This document shows positions 42,302-51,711 of a stretch of DNA of 52,500 nucleotides, in pieces. Each line of letters opens with the position of its first letter. Positions within the stretch are counted from its first letter, which is position 1. The notes beneath the pieces were generated by a model. That model ran no database searches. It was not told the DNA's origin and was given only the letters and a program-made list of their open reading frames with translations. This DNA is from JBHICC01 sp046759385 (GTDB lineage Bacteria; Pseudomonadota; Gammaproteobacteria; Acidiferrobacterales; SPGG2): positions 1-52,500 of the forward strand of contig JBHICC010000016.1 in NCBI GenBank assembly GCA_046759385.1. The letters run 5' to 3'. A program made the position numbers and the translations under genes.

Positions 42302-42322
42302 CACGCTGCCTAAAGCAGCGTG
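42302..42322. terminator. Hairpin between DUF2905 and adenine deaminase genes
   Basis: CACGCTGC and GCAGCGTG form a perfect 8-bp stem with loop CTAAA. No T-run follows on either strand. It could mark a factor-dependent end of the patatin-DUF2905 message. Confidence 0.35.
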
Positions 42323-42391
42323 CAACCCCAAGAGAAAAGGAAACACAAGTTTACACAATTTGACCCCACCTCGCTTGGTAGCAAGAATGAA

Positions 42392-42601
42392 TTACTTGCG
42401 CAGTAGCCAGAAGATGACAGTCAGTACGAGGCTGATCAGTATCGAGGTGGTGATCGGAAGGAAGATGCGGAAGGTCCCTCGCTCTATCACGATGTCACCG
42501 GGCAACCGCCCCAACCCAAAACGATGCAACCACGGCCAGGCGAGCCCGATGATGATCAGTGCTATACCGATGACGATGAACAGACGGGATACGCTCGGCA
42601 T
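42392..42601 (-). CDS. DUF2905 small membrane protein
   Basis: This 69-aa protein has two membrane segments (about residues 6-25 and 47-67) separated by the conserved loop RFGLGRLPGDIVIERGTFRI. That loop (LGrLPGDi.ierg) defines the DUF2905 family, whose function is unknown. It follows the patatin gene by 3 bases and is surely co-transcribed with it. Confidence 0.88.
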   Translation of the reverse strand: MPSVSRLFIVIGIALIIIGLAWPWLHRFGLGRLPGDIVIERGTFRIFLPITTSILISLVLTVIFWLLRK

Positions 42602-42604
42602 GTT

Positions 42605-43756
42605 TCAACGAGGCACGGCGTCAAAGAACTCGAGCACTTCTTCTTTCCGCTGCATGGTATCGGCGTACCCCAGCGAGATCAATCGGCGGCAGTAGGCCTT
42701 CTCGAACAGTAGGTAACTCACAAGGCTCGTACCACTTTGATTTCGCACGCCCACTCCGCGAAGCAGAAAGCGCATTGCACGAGGCAAATAATGCGCGTAG
42801 CGCTCGGCGATTGCCCCGAGATCCTCACTCGGTGAGATTACCAGCACTTCCACCTGTTTTAATGGGACGCCCTGATGCTCTAGCTGCTTGCCGGGAATAA
42901 GGCTGATCGTCCGATTAATGCGTTGTAGGCGTTCTAAATCCGAATCTAGGCTTTCGAGAAAAAGGCTGTTCAACAGGTGGCCTGCCACGTCGGCGAGCGC
43001 CGGGTAGGACAAAGGCCCACCCGCGGCCAACACCGGTGTTGCCGGTTTGCGCACGCCGATAACCAACACGCGCTCGGCACCGAGGTGTAGCGCGGGACTG
43101 ATCGGCGCCATCTGCCCCATGGAGCCGTCACCGAAGTACTCTTCGCCAAGACGCACTGCCGGCAGAATGAATGGTATCGCTGACGATGCAAGTAAGTGGT
43201 CGATCGTAATCTTCGCCGGTCGGCCGACGCGGCGCGCTCGTTGCCAGGGCGCGAGCTCGCGTGAGCCCTGATAGAAGCTTACCGACAAACCAGACGTGTA
43301 GGCGGAGGCAGTCACGCTGAGTGCATGCAACGCGCCGGCGTCGATGGCGTCCTGAATCTTTTCGCAGGGTACCGACCGTTCGAGTAAACCCCGAAGCGGT
43401 GTGCAATCGAGCAGGGACGTTGGATTGTAGCGTCCTAGACCGCCGAGCAGCATCGCCGCGAGCCAGTGCCCGCCGCTCTTGACCACGCCCCACGTGTCGG
43501 CCCGGAACACATAGTGGACACGGAAGAGTTTCCAAACCAGACTCAGCCGTTTCACCCCTTCGCGGAATCGGGTCGCATACACCGCGAGTACGGCGGCATT
43601 GATGGCGCCGGCCGAGGTGCCAGAGATTATGGAAAAGGGATTGCTCGCATCGCGTGGTAGCAGCTGGCTGATCGCCTTTAGCACACCGACCTGATAGGCG
43701 GCGCGTGCACCGCCGCCTGACAGTATTAATCCGGTCTTTGCGTGACTGCGATCCAT
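42605..43756 (-). CDS. Patatin-like phospholipase family protein
   Basis: This 383-aa serine acyl hydrolase fold has the oxyanion loop LSGGGARAAYQVGVL, the nucleophile elbow GTSAG and the catalytic Asp in YFGDGSMGQ. Residues 320-383 form a helical C-terminal part. There is no signal peptide, so it is probably cytosolic or peripheral. Substrate is unknown; membrane lipid turnover is typical of the family. Confidence 0.9.
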   Translation of the reverse strand: MDRSHAKTGLILSGGGARAAYQVGVLKAISQLLPRDASNPFSIISGTSAGAINAAVLAVYATRFREGVKRLSLVWKLFRVHYVFRADTWGVVKSGGHWLAAMLLGGLGRYNPTSLLDCTPLRGLLERSVPCEKIQDAIDAGALHALSVTASAYTSGLSVSFYQGSRELAPWQRARRVGRPAKITIDHLLASSAIPFILPAVRLGEEYFGDGSMGQMAPISPALHLGAERVLVIGVRKPATPVLAAGGPLSYPALADVAGHLLNSLFLESLDSDLERLQRINRTISLIPGKQLEHQGVPLKQVEVLVISPSEDLGAIAERYAHYLPRAMRFLLRGVGVRNQSGTSLVSYLLFEKAYCRRLISLGYADTMQRKEEVLEFFDAVPR

Positions 43757-43876
43757 CTACGAGATGAAACACCGCGAGTGGACTGGCTTAGGATTAAATG
43801 TAGCCGCGCGGTATCGGCGATGCCAACGCTGTGCTGGCACGCCGCTACCATGCCGGAGAGGGGTGAATCGCTGTGA

Positions 43877-45316
43877 CTAATCGATGAGCTTTTTCCTTAA
43901 GAGCTTGTTTACCTGTTTCGGGTTCGCCTTGCCCTTGGTGGCTTTCATTACTTGGCCAACGAAGTAACCAAATACCTTTTCTTGCCCACCGCGAAACTGC
44001 TCAATTTGTTCCGCATTGGCCGCGAGTACTTCATCAATCACCTGTTCGATCGCTGCGCTATCAGTGATCTGCTGCAGTCCTTTCTTTTGGATGACGGCAT
44101 CGGCATCGCCCTCACCCTTCCGCATCGCATCGAACACGTCCTTGGCGATCTTCCCAGATATCGTATTATCAGCGATGCGATCAATAAGCCCGGCGAGCAT
44201 GATCGAAGAGACAGCGGACTCTTCTATGGGCAAGTTTTCCTTGTTTAGGTAACTTGAGAGTTCCCCGGTGACCCAGTTGGCCACCAGTTTTGGGTCACCT
44301 GATGAAGATTTACTCGCCGCTTCTTCGAAGTAGTCAGCCATTTCGCGTGTCGCCGTCAAGACGCCTGCATCGTATCCAGACAGTCCATATTGCTTCATAA
44401 AGCGCTCGCGCTTGGCATCCGGCAGCTCAGGGAGCGTGTTGCGTATTTCTTTGATCAACGTCTCGTCGAACTCCAGCTGCGGCAGGTCCGGATCAGGAAA
44501 GTAGCGGTAATCGTGCGCCTCCTCTTTGCCGCGCATAGCGCGGGTCTCGTTCTTGGTCGGATCGTAGAGACGTGTCTCCTGAACAACCGTTCCGCCGCCC
44601 TCAAGCACGTCGACCTGCCGTTCGATCTCGTACTCAATCGCCTTTTCAATAAACTTGAAGGAGTTAATGTTCTTCAGTTCTGCGCGTGTACCAAACTCGC
44701 TTTGCCCCTTTGGACGCACGGACACGTTGGCATCACACCGAAACGAACCTTCCTGCATGTTGCCGTCACAGATTTCCAGGTAGCGCACGAGTTCGTGCAG
44801 CTTCTTCAGATAAGCAATCGCCTCCTGTGACGAACGCATGTCTGGCTCGGAAACGATTTCGAGCAGCGGAGTACCGGCACGATTCAGATCAATGCCACTC
44901 AATCCACGAAAATCTTCATGCAGCGATTTGCCAGCATCTTCTTCCAGATGCGCGCGCGTAATACCGATAGCCTTGGCGGCACCATTAACGTCGATCTCTA
45001 TCCGCCCGTGCTGGACAATAGGTAGCTCATATTGACTGATCTGGTATCCCTTGGGCAGATCCGGATAGAAATAGTTCTTACGCGCAAACACTGAATGACG
45101 ATTGACGGTGGCGCCGATGGCCAAACCAAACTTCACTGCCATGCGTGCCGCCTCTCTGTTCATCACCGGCAACACACCCGGCAAAGCGATGTCAACCGCG
45201 CAAGCCTGTGTGTTCGGCACGGCCCCGTACTTCGCCGATGCGCCCGAGAAAATTTTGCTCTCGGTGAGAAGCTGTATATGGACCTCAAGCCCTATAACCG
45301 ATTCCCATTCCATCAC
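43877..45316 (-). CDS. gatB: Aspartyl/glutamyl-tRNA(Asn/Gln) amidotransferase subunit B
   Basis: This 479-aa tRNA-binding kinase subunit of GatCAB activates mischarged Asp-tRNA(Asn) or Glu-tRNA(Gln). It shows VIGLEVHIQL, DLPKGYQISQYELP, HLEEDAGKSLHE, LNRAGTPLLEIVSEPD and NANVSVRP-type DANVSVRP. The C-terminal YqeY-like helical domain ends in KANPKQVNKLLRKKL. It follows gatA by 96 bases. Confidence 0.97.
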   Translation of the reverse strand: MMEWESVIGLEVHIQLLTESKIFSGASAKYGAVPNTQACAVDIALPGVLPVMNREAARMAVKFGLAIGATVNRHSVFARKNYFYPDLPKGYQISQYELPIVQHGRIEIDVNGAAKAIGITRAHLEEDAGKSLHEDFRGLSGIDLNRAGTPLLEIVSEPDMRSSQEAIAYLKKLHELVRYLEICDGNMQEGSFRCDANVSVRPKGQSEFGTRAELKNINSFKFIEKAIEYEIERQVDVLEGGGTVVQETRLYDPTKNETRAMRGKEEAHDYRYFPDPDLPQLEFDETLIKEIRNTLPELPDAKRERFMKQYGLSGYDAGVLTATREMADYFEEAASKSSSGDPKLVANWVTGELSSYLNKENLPIEESAVSSIMLAGLIDRIADNTISGKIAKDVFDAMRKGEGDADAVIQKKGLQQITDSAAIEQVIDEVLAANAEQIEQFRGGQEKVFGYFVGQVMKATKGKANPKQVNKLLRKKLID

Positions 45317-45412
45317 GACTACTCAACCCTAGGGAGCAAAGACGCGAACGATTATCTTGCGTGAGCCGACGACAGCAATGATGCGCCTTCGCGTCCTCGC
45401 GCTAGATGTTTT

Positions 45413-46870
45413 TCAATCAAAACCTTTCGGTTGACGCTGATGCCAATCTGAAGCTTGTTGGTAGCAATGCGCGACGTTCAGCAATCGCGCTTCGTCAAAA
45501 TATTGACCGATAAGTTGCAGTCCGATCGGATGGCCTGCGCCGTCGAAACCCACCGGTATCGAGATGCCCGGCAAACCCGCCAGGTTGACCGGGATAGTGT
45601 AAATGTCGTTCAGATACATGGCCACCGGGTCGTCGGCCTTAGCTCCTATGGTAAAAGCAGTCGTAGGTGTCGTGGGTCCCGCAAGCACGTCGCAGCTTTC
45701 GAAAGCACGCTTCAAGTCCTCGGCAATCAAGCGTCGTAGCTTCAGCGCTTGTAGGTAATAGGCGTCGTAGTAGCCCGCAGACAGTGCGTAGGTGCCAATG
45801 AGGATGCGGCGCTTGACTTCCGGACCAAAACCCTGTGAGCGGGTTTTCTTGTACATGTCAATCAGGTCCGTGAACTCCGCCGCACGGTATCCATAACGCA
45901 CGCCGTCATAACGCGCGAGATTGGATGACGCTTCCGCCGGCGCGAGTACATAGTAACAGGGGACGGCGAGACTGCAGTTTGGCATGTTAACGTCGATGAC
46001 GTTAGCGCCAAGGCGCTCGTAATCCCCAATCGCAGCCTCCACCGCCTTGGCCACTTCCTCGTTCAATCCCTCACCGAAGAACTCCTTTGGCAAACCGATT
46101 TTTAGCCCCTCGATGGAATGCCGTAGGCTCTCACCGTAGGCCGGTACCGGACGATCTACAGAGGTGGAGTCACGCGGATCGAACCCGGCCATCACCCCGA
46201 GAAGCATAGCCGCATCCTCCACGTCGCATGTGAGTACGCCACCCTGATCCAGTGACGAGGCGAAAGCAATCATTCCGTACCTCGACACGCGCCCGTAACT
46301 GGGCTTGAATCCGGTGATGCCACAAAACGCCGCTGGCTGTCGGATTGAGCCACCGGTGTCCGTGCCGGTTGCCGCGGGTGCCAATCCGGCCGCCACTGCA
46401 GCCGCAGACCCGCCCGAGCTACCCCCCGGTACGGCCTCAAGATCCCACGGGTTTTTGACTGGCCCGAAGTAGGAGTTCTCGTTGGAGGAGCCCATCGCGA
46501 ACTCATCCATGTTCGTCTTACCGAGAATCACCGCGCCGCCCCGCTTGAACTTCTCGATCACGGTTGCATCGTAGGGCGCCACGAAGTTGGACAATATCTT
46601 CGAGGCGCACGTGGTCAACATTCCGTCGGTGCAGAAGATATCTTTGTGGGCAAGCGGAATCCCGGTTAACGGCCCCGTATCCCCGCGTCCGATCGCCTCA
46701 TCGGCCGCATGTGCCTGAGTGAGCGCACGCTCGGGATCGACCGTGATGAAGGCATTTAGCTGCTGATGCTGTTCGATGCGGTCAAGAAACCCCCGCGTCA
46801 GCTCTGCACTGGAAACCTTCTTGGCGCGCAAATCGGCTGATAGCTGCGTAATAGACTGCCGGTGATACAT
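45413..46870 (-). CDS. gatA: Aspartyl/glutamyl-tRNA(Asn/Gln) amidotransferase subunit A
   Basis: This 485-aa amidase-signature enzyme of GatCAB releases ammonia from glutamine. The Ser-cisSer-Lys triad is visible in PLAHKDIFCTDG, PGGSSGGSAAAVAAG and GTDTGGSIRQPA. GITGFKPSYGRVSRYG and the C-terminal NLAGLPGISIPVGFD are normal. It lies between gatC and gatB on the same strand. Confidence 0.97.
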   Translation of the reverse strand: MYHRQSITQLSADLRAKKVSSAELTRGFLDRIEQHQQLNAFITVDPERALTQAHAADEAIGRGDTGPLTGIPLAHKDIFCTDGMLTTCASKILSNFVAPYDATVIEKFKRGGAVILGKTNMDEFAMGSSNENSYFGPVKNPWDLEAVPGGSSGGSAAAVAAGLAPAATGTDTGGSIRQPAAFCGITGFKPSYGRVSRYGMIAFASSLDQGGVLTCDVEDAAMLLGVMAGFDPRDSTSVDRPVPAYGESLRHSIEGLKIGLPKEFFGEGLNEEVAKAVEAAIGDYERLGANVIDVNMPNCSLAVPCYYVLAPAEASSNLARYDGVRYGYRAAEFTDLIDMYKKTRSQGFGPEVKRRILIGTYALSAGYYDAYYLQALKLRRLIAEDLKRAFESCDVLAGPTTPTTAFTIGAKADDPVAMYLNDIYTIPVNLAGLPGISIPVGFDGAGHPIGLQLIGQYFDEARLLNVAHCYQQASDWHQRQPKGFD

Positions 46871-46949
46871 GGTCGGGCTCGTTGCGGCCTTAATAAATGG
46901 GCATGGTCGCGTCTCGATCTCCGGCTTCCTGCCGCTGCGGCATGGCAGC

Positions 46950-47237
46950 CTACTCGACGACCTTGGGGACTAAATAGAGTCCGGCTTCCGTGGCAGGGGC
47001 GACACCCTGAAACTTCTCACATTGATCGGCTTCGGTAACCTCGTCATTCCGTAACCGTAGTGCGGTATCTTGGGGATGGGCCATTGGCGTCACGCCGGTG
47101 GTGTTCACGGCGTTCATTTGTTCGATCAAGCCGAGTATTCGCGAGAGACTCTCTGCGAAGACTTGGGCATCTTGCTCGTTGAGCTCCAAACGCGCTAGAT
47201 GCGCGATCTTTTCGACGTCGGCACGACTTAGCGACAT
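46950..47237 (-). CDS. gatC: Aspartyl/glutamyl-tRNA(Asn/Gln) amidotransferase subunit C
   Basis: This 95-aa small subunit wraps around GatA and GatB. It shows VEKIAHLARLELNEQDAQ, ILGLIEQMNAVNT, VTPMAHPQD, LRNDEVTE and the ending GLYLVPKVVE. It is the first gene of gatCAB, divergent from mreB, an arrangement conserved in many beta- and gammaproteobacteria. Confidence 0.96.
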   Translation of the reverse strand: MSLSRADVEKIAHLARLELNEQDAQVFAESLSRILGLIEQMNAVNTTGVTPMAHPQDTALRLRNDEVTEADQCEKFQGVAPATEAGLYLVPKVVE

Positions 47238-47313
47238 GGCTGTACGTGACTACCCCCCGAGGGAAGCGGCAAATTATCACAATCATGAATTTGGTTGAAC
47301 CGGCATCTTCCGG

Positions 47314-47341
47314 TTGATACAGTTAAACTAGGTGATATTCT
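47314..47341 (+). promoter_or_regulatory. Sigma-70 type promoter for the mre operon
   Basis: TTGATA (47314-47319) and TATTCT (47336-47341) are 16 bases apart, with an extended -10 TGA directly before the -10. The start site would be near 47348, giving a leader of about 18 bases. A small hairpin (AACCGG/CCGGTT) overlaps the -35. Confidence 0.6.
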
Positions 47342-47365
47342 GCGTCAGCCGGCGCGATAGGAATC

Positions 47366-48409
47366 ATGTTCCGAAATCTACGCGGTCTGTTCTCCAGCGA
47401 CCTCGCTATCGATCTGGGGACAGCTAACACGCTAGTGTACGTGCGCGACAGGGGCATCGTCCTTGATGAACCCTCCGTCGTCGCGATCCGTCACGACGTC
47501 GGGCCGCGTAACAATCGCAGCATACTGGCGATCGGCGACGCGGCGAAACGCATGCTCGGACGAACCCCGGGGAACATTCAGGCTATACGACCGATGAAGG
47601 ACGGCGTCATCGCCGATTTCACGGTTACGGGAGAGATGCTCAAGTATTTCATTCGCCGCGTCCATGAGCATCGCCTGTTCCAACCGAGCCCACGTATCGT
47701 TATCTGCGTGCCATGCGGCTCTACCCAGGTGGAGCGGCGCGCCATACGCGAATCGGCCATGGCTGCTGGCGCGCGCGAGGTCTACCTAATAGAAGAGCCA
47801 ATGGCCGCTGCTATCGGCGCCGAACTGCCGATCGTCGATCCGACCGGGTCCATGGTGTTGGATATTGGCGGAGGAACCACCGAAGTGGGGGTAATCTCGC
47901 TCGGTGGCATCGTATACGCCCACTCCTTGCGCATGGCCGGCGACAAGATGGACGAAGCCATTATCGGCTACGTGCGCCGGACTTATGGCCTACTGATCGG
48001 CGAGGCCACCGCCGAGCGTATCAAGCGGGAAATCGGGACGGCGTGGCACCAAAGCGAGGTGCTACGCACGCAGATCAAAGGTCGACACATCGCCGATGGC
48101 GTCCCGCGCAGCCAGGAGATAGACAGCCGCGAGGTGCATACTGCGCTGGGTGAGTGCCTCGCTGGCATTGTAGCGGCGATCAAGACCGCACTGGAGAAGA
48201 CACCGCCCGAGCTGGGGGCCGACGTCGCTGAGAAAGGAATCGTCGTGGCCGGCGGCGGCGCGCTGCTTCGCGATATCGACCGCATGCTGTCGGCGGAAGT
48301 CGGGCTGCCGATCGTCATCACGGATAACCCGATGACGTGCGTGGTGCACGGCTGCGGTCGGGCTCTGCAGGAAGCAGAAACCCTCGGGGATGTATTTCTT
48401 CACGAATAG
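47366..48409 (+). CDS. mreB: Rod shape-determining actin homologue MreB
   Basis: This 347-aa actin-like ATPase polymerises under the inner membrane and directs side-wall peptidoglycan synthesis. It shows the phosphate-1 motif AIDLGTANTLVYV, connect-1 and the IEEPMAAAIGAELP stretch, phosphate-2 VLDIGGGTTEVGVISLGG, and adenosine motif VVAGGGALLRDID. An N-terminal FRNLRGLF is suited to membrane contact. It is the first gene of mreBCD-mrdA-rodA. Confidence 0.97.
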   Translation: MFRNLRGLFSSDLAIDLGTANTLVYVRDRGIVLDEPSVVAIRHDVGPRNNRSILAIGDAAKRMLGRTPGNIQAIRPMKDGVIADFTVTGEMLKYFIRRVHEHRLFQPSPRIVICVPCGSTQVERRAIRESAMAAGAREVYLIEEPMAAAIGAELPIVDPTGSMVLDIGGGTTEVGVISLGGIVYAHSLRMAGDKMDEAIIGYVRRTYGLLIGEATAERIKREIGTAWHQSEVLRTQIKGRHIADGVPRSQEIDSREVHTALGECLAGIVAAIKTALEKTPPELGADVAEKGIVVAGGGALLRDIDRMLSAEVGLPIVITDNPMTCVVHGCGRALQEAETLGDVFLHE

Positions 48410-48424
48410 GCGTCGCGCCCTCCC

Positions 48425-49282
48425 ATGTCTGACCTGCTGAGCGACGTGAATCGCAGACCGTCGAGCTTGACGCGGCTGGTGGTGCTCGCGGGGCTTTCTG
48501 TGCTGCTCATGATACTGGATCATCAGGGACAGCATCTGCCCCGCGTTCGCGCAGCGCTGTCTATGCTGGTGTATCCGATTCAGGTGGTGGCCGCGCTGCC
48601 AGTGCGTGCCAGTGAGTGGGTGGCTGAGGCTTGGATCACGCAACGAGAGCTGCGGGAGAACATCGAGCAACTACGCGCCGAACAGCTTGCCCACGAAGGG
48701 AGGTTACAGCGGCTTGATGCCCTTGAGTCTGAAAACAAGCGCCTACGCGATCTGCTCGTTTCCGCCGAGCGTGTAGCCGACCGGGCCGTGGTCGCCGAGC
48801 TTGTGGAGGTGAGCTTAGCGCCGTTCACCCGCAAGATCGTCGTAGCCAAAGGAAGCCGTAATGGCGTCTATCTCGGACAGCCGGTAATCGACGCCTACGG
48901 GATCATCGGCCAGATCACGGAGGTCGGGCTATTCACAAGCAAGTCGACCTTGATAACGGACCCGGGTCACGCGATCCCGGTATTGGTGAATCGCAGTGGC
49001 TTGCGCTCGATCGTCTTCGGCACCGGCGCGCTCGATCGCGTTGACCTTCCGTTCCTGACACCGTCGGCAGATATTAAGCAAGGCGATCTCCTCGTGAGTT
49101 CCGGCATGGGGGGGCGTTTTCCACCTGGTTATCCGGTTGCGCAGGTAACTAAGATCGAGAAGGACCCCAATGAGGCATTCCTGAAAATCAGTGCGACGCC
49201 GGCCGCACGCCTGAACTACGGCAAGGAAGTGCTCCTCATCTGGCCGGGGGAACGCCAAACGGCGACCGTGAGCGCGCAATGA
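48425..49282 (+). CDS. mreC: Rod shape-determining protein MreC
   Basis: This 285-aa bitopic periplasmic protein has one membrane segment (about residues 17-50, LVVLAGLSVLLMILD) and a coiled coil (about 70-105). A double beta-barrel domain follows, with VVAKGSRNGVYLGQPVIDAYGIIGQI-type strands and the late GDLLVSSGMGGRFPPGYPVA. It links MreB with PBP2 in the elongasome. Its stop overlaps mreD by 4 bases. Confidence 0.96.
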   Translation: MSDLLSDVNRRPSSLTRLVVLAGLSVLLMILDHQGQHLPRVRAALSMLVYPIQVVAALPVRASEWVAEAWITQRELRENIEQLRAEQLAHEGRLQRLDALESENKRLRDLLVSAERVADRAVVAELVEVSLAPFTRKIVVAKGSRNGVYLGQPVIDAYGIIGQITEVGLFTSKSTLITDPGHAIPVLVNRSGLRSIVFGTGALDRVDLPFLTPSADIKQGDLLVSSGMGGRFPPGYPVAQVTKIEKDPNEAFLKISATPAARLNYGKEVLLIWPGERQTATVSAQ

Positions 49283-49770
49283 AACAGCGTAGATCATTGA
49301 GCGGCGGAATAGCCATTACCATCACCTTTGTAGTGGCCTTTCTGCTGTCCTTGCTACCGGGACCCGAGTGGGCCGAGCGGTTTCGGCCGGACTGGGTTGG
49401 CCTGGTGCTCATTTACTGGTGTGTCGCTACGCCCCAGCGGGTAGGTATCGGTATTGGATGGCTCGCCGGATTGAGTCTGGACCTGCTATACGGGTCATTG
49501 CTTGGACAACACGCGTTGACTCTGGCCCTCATCGCTTACATCGCGCACCGCTTACATCCGCAGATCCGCATGTTCCCGCCATGGCAACAGGCGGTAACCG
49601 TCTTGGTGCTGTTGTTACTCAACCAAGTACTTGTGCTATGGGTAAACGGCATAATCGGTCAAGCGTCGACACTCTGGCCTAACTGGACGGCGAGCATCGT
49701 TGGTATGGTGATATGGCCGTTGGTCTTCGTCATCCTCAGAGATGTGCAGCGGCGCGCTCAGCTCGACTAA
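49279..49770 (+). CDS. mreD: Rod shape-determining protein MreD
   Basis: This 163-aa integral membrane protein has about five segments, with WVGLVLIYWCVATPQRVG and the family-typical GLSLDLLYGSLLGQHAL. It bridges MreC and the elongasome in the inner membrane. It overlaps mreC (ATGA) and ends 3 bases before mrdA. Confidence 0.94.
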   Translation: MKQRRSLSGGIAITITFVVAFLLSLLPGPEWAERFRPDWVGLVLIYWCVATPQRVGIGIGWLAGLSLDLLYGSLLGQHALTLALIAYIAHRLHPQIRMFPPWQQAVTVLVLLLLNQVLVLWVNGIIGQASTLWPNWTASIVGMVIWPLVFVILRDVQRRAQLD

Positions 49771-49773
49771 CTC

Positions 49774-51666
49774 ATGCTCGAGATACCGCTTAAGGACTAT
49801 TTCCGTGAGACGCGGGTCTTTCAATCCCGGCTTTCGATCGCCGTGGTGATTGTCGCATTACTTACGTTGGTCCTCGTCGCGCGCCTTGTCTACCTACAAC
49901 TAATAAGCTACCGGCATTACGCCACCCTGTCGCAGGAGAACCGCATCCGCCCGTCCCCGATACCACCCGTACGCGGGCGCATCTTTGACCGAAACGGAGT
50001 GGTGCTCGCGGAAAACCTGCCCGTTTTCACGCTGGAGATAATCCCCGAACAGGTCGAAAACATGGATGCGTTGCTTACGCGCCTTGGCGAGATCGTACAA
50101 CTAACTTCGGCGGACATTGACAACTTCAAGAAACAGCTGCGCAAGCGCCCCCGATTCGAGAACTTGACCCTGCGCACGCGACTGAGCAGCGAGGAAGCCG
50201 CGCGCATGGCTGTCAACCGACCGTACTTGCATGGCGTCGAGCTGCAGGCACGGTTGCAACGTCATTACCCGCTGGAAGGACTTGGCGTGCATGCGATCGG
50301 CTACGTTGGCCGCATCGACGAGCAGGAGGCGTCCAGTATCGATCGTTCAGCCTATCGCGGCACTCAGCACATCGGTAAGCTCGGTGTTGAGCAGCGTTAT
50401 GAGGACCTACTGTTAGGCCAACTCGGAATTGAAAAGGTCGAGAGCAACGCCCATGGACGCCGGCTGAGAGAGATAGACCGCGTCGCGCCTAAGGCTGGAA
50501 AGAATCTGTATCTCAATCTCGATGCTAAGTTGCAGGACCTGGCTGAGCGCGAGCTCGCGGGGCGCCGTGGCGCGGTGATTGCGTTGGAGCCCAAAACAGG
50601 CGAGCTACTGGTTTTTGCGAGCATGCCCGTTTACGATCCAAACCCCTTCGTCAATGGCATCGACCCAGCGTCCTACGGCACCCTACTCGAGGATCCGGAC
50701 AAACCGCTTGTTAACCGAGCACTCGATGGCCAGTACGCCCCCGGATCCACGATCAAGCCATTTCTGGCATTAGCGGCTCTGGAATCCGAGGGCTTCAATC
50801 CGGCCCAGTCGGTTACGTGTCACGGCTCGTTCAGGCTCCCTGGATCCCGGCGCCGCTTTCGGGACTGGAAGCGATGGGGTCATGGCGAAGTGAACCTGCA
50901 TAGTGCTGTTGTGCAGTCTTGCGATGTTTACTTTTATAAGCTCGCCATTGGTCTTGGTATCGATTACATCAAGGATTTTCTCGCCCACTTCGGCTTGGGC
51001 ACACGGACCGGCGTAGATCTGATGGGCGAATCGCCGGGTTTACTCCCGTCCCGCGAGTGGCGGCAGGCACGCGGCGAGCTGTGGTATCCCGGTGATACGG
51101 TCGTAACCGGAATCGGGCAGGGCCCGATTTTGGCGACACCGCTCCAACTCGCGTCAGCCGTCGGCGTGCTGGCCAATCGTGGGCAACGTCTAATGCCACG
51201 ACTGCTGCGAGCGATCGAGGACCCCAAAACCAAAACCGTCCGTGAAACAAAGCCGCGGCTGGCTGGTAGGGTCAGTGTTGTCCAAGCGGAACACTGGGAA
51301 ACGGCCCTCGGCAGCATGGTAGACGTGGTGCACGGTGAAAAGGGCACCGCCCGCCGTATCGGCTGGAACGCGCGCTACACTATTGCCGGTAAGACTGGAA
51401 CCGCCCAGGTCAAAAGCATCGGTCAAACGGAAACGTATGACGCAGAGCAAACACCGGAACGCTTACGCGACCACGCCTTGTTTATTGCGTTCGCACCTGC
51501 TGAGGAGCCGCAGATCGCCATCGCGGTAATCGTGGAAAACGGCGGCAGCGGCAGCGCCGCTGCCGCACCCATCGCTCGCAAGGTTATGGACGCCTACCTG
51601 CTACCGCGGCTCCGCGATAAGAACAAAACCGTCACTAAAACCATTGTGAATCCAGCAGGCGGATAA
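49774..51666 (+). CDS. mrdA: Penicillin-binding protein 2 (elongation transpeptidase)
   Basis: This 630-aa class B penicillin-binding protein cross-links side-wall peptidoglycan. One N-terminal membrane segment (about 20-42) precedes the pedestal/dimerisation domain with NRIRPSPIPPVRGRIFDRNG. Transpeptidase motifs are Ser325-T-I-Lys328 (APGSTIKPF), Ser382-C-Asp384 and Lys540-Thr-Gly (AGKTGTAQ). Length and order before rodA are typical. Confidence 0.97.
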   Translation: MLEIPLKDYFRETRVFQSRLSIAVVIVALLTLVLVARLVYLQLISYRHYATLSQENRIRPSPIPPVRGRIFDRNGVVLAENLPVFTLEIIPEQVENMDALLTRLGEIVQLTSADIDNFKKQLRKRPRFENLTLRTRLSSEEAARMAVNRPYLHGVELQARLQRHYPLEGLGVHAIGYVGRIDEQEASSIDRSAYRGTQHIGKLGVEQRYEDLLLGQLGIEKVESNAHGRRLREIDRVAPKAGKNLYLNLDAKLQDLAERELAGRRGAVIALEPKTGELLVFASMPVYDPNPFVNGIDPASYGTLLEDPDKPLVNRALDGQYAPGSTIKPFLALAALESEGFNPAQSVTCHGSFRLPGSRRRFRDWKRWGHGEVNLHSAVVQSCDVYFYKLAIGLGIDYIKDFLAHFGLGTRTGVDLMGESPGLLPSREWRQARGELWYPGDTVVTGIGQGPILATPLQLASAVGVLANRGQRLMPRLLRAIEDPKTKTVRETKPRLAGRVSVVQAEHWETALGSMVDVVHGEKGTARRIGWNARYTIAGKTGTAQVKSIGQTETYDAEQTPERLRDHALFIAFAPAEEPQIAIAVIVENGGSGSAAAAPIARKVMDAYLLPRLRDKNKTVTKTIVNPAGG

Positions 51667-51711
51667 AGCCATGATTTTGTGCAAGATTACTCCCTATTCT
51701 AAGCTCGGGTT

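Noticed and set aside
47713..48153. 146-codon frame on the plus strand inside mreB
   Set aside because: It is a shifted frame within a clear MreB gene and its product is arginine-rich without motifs.
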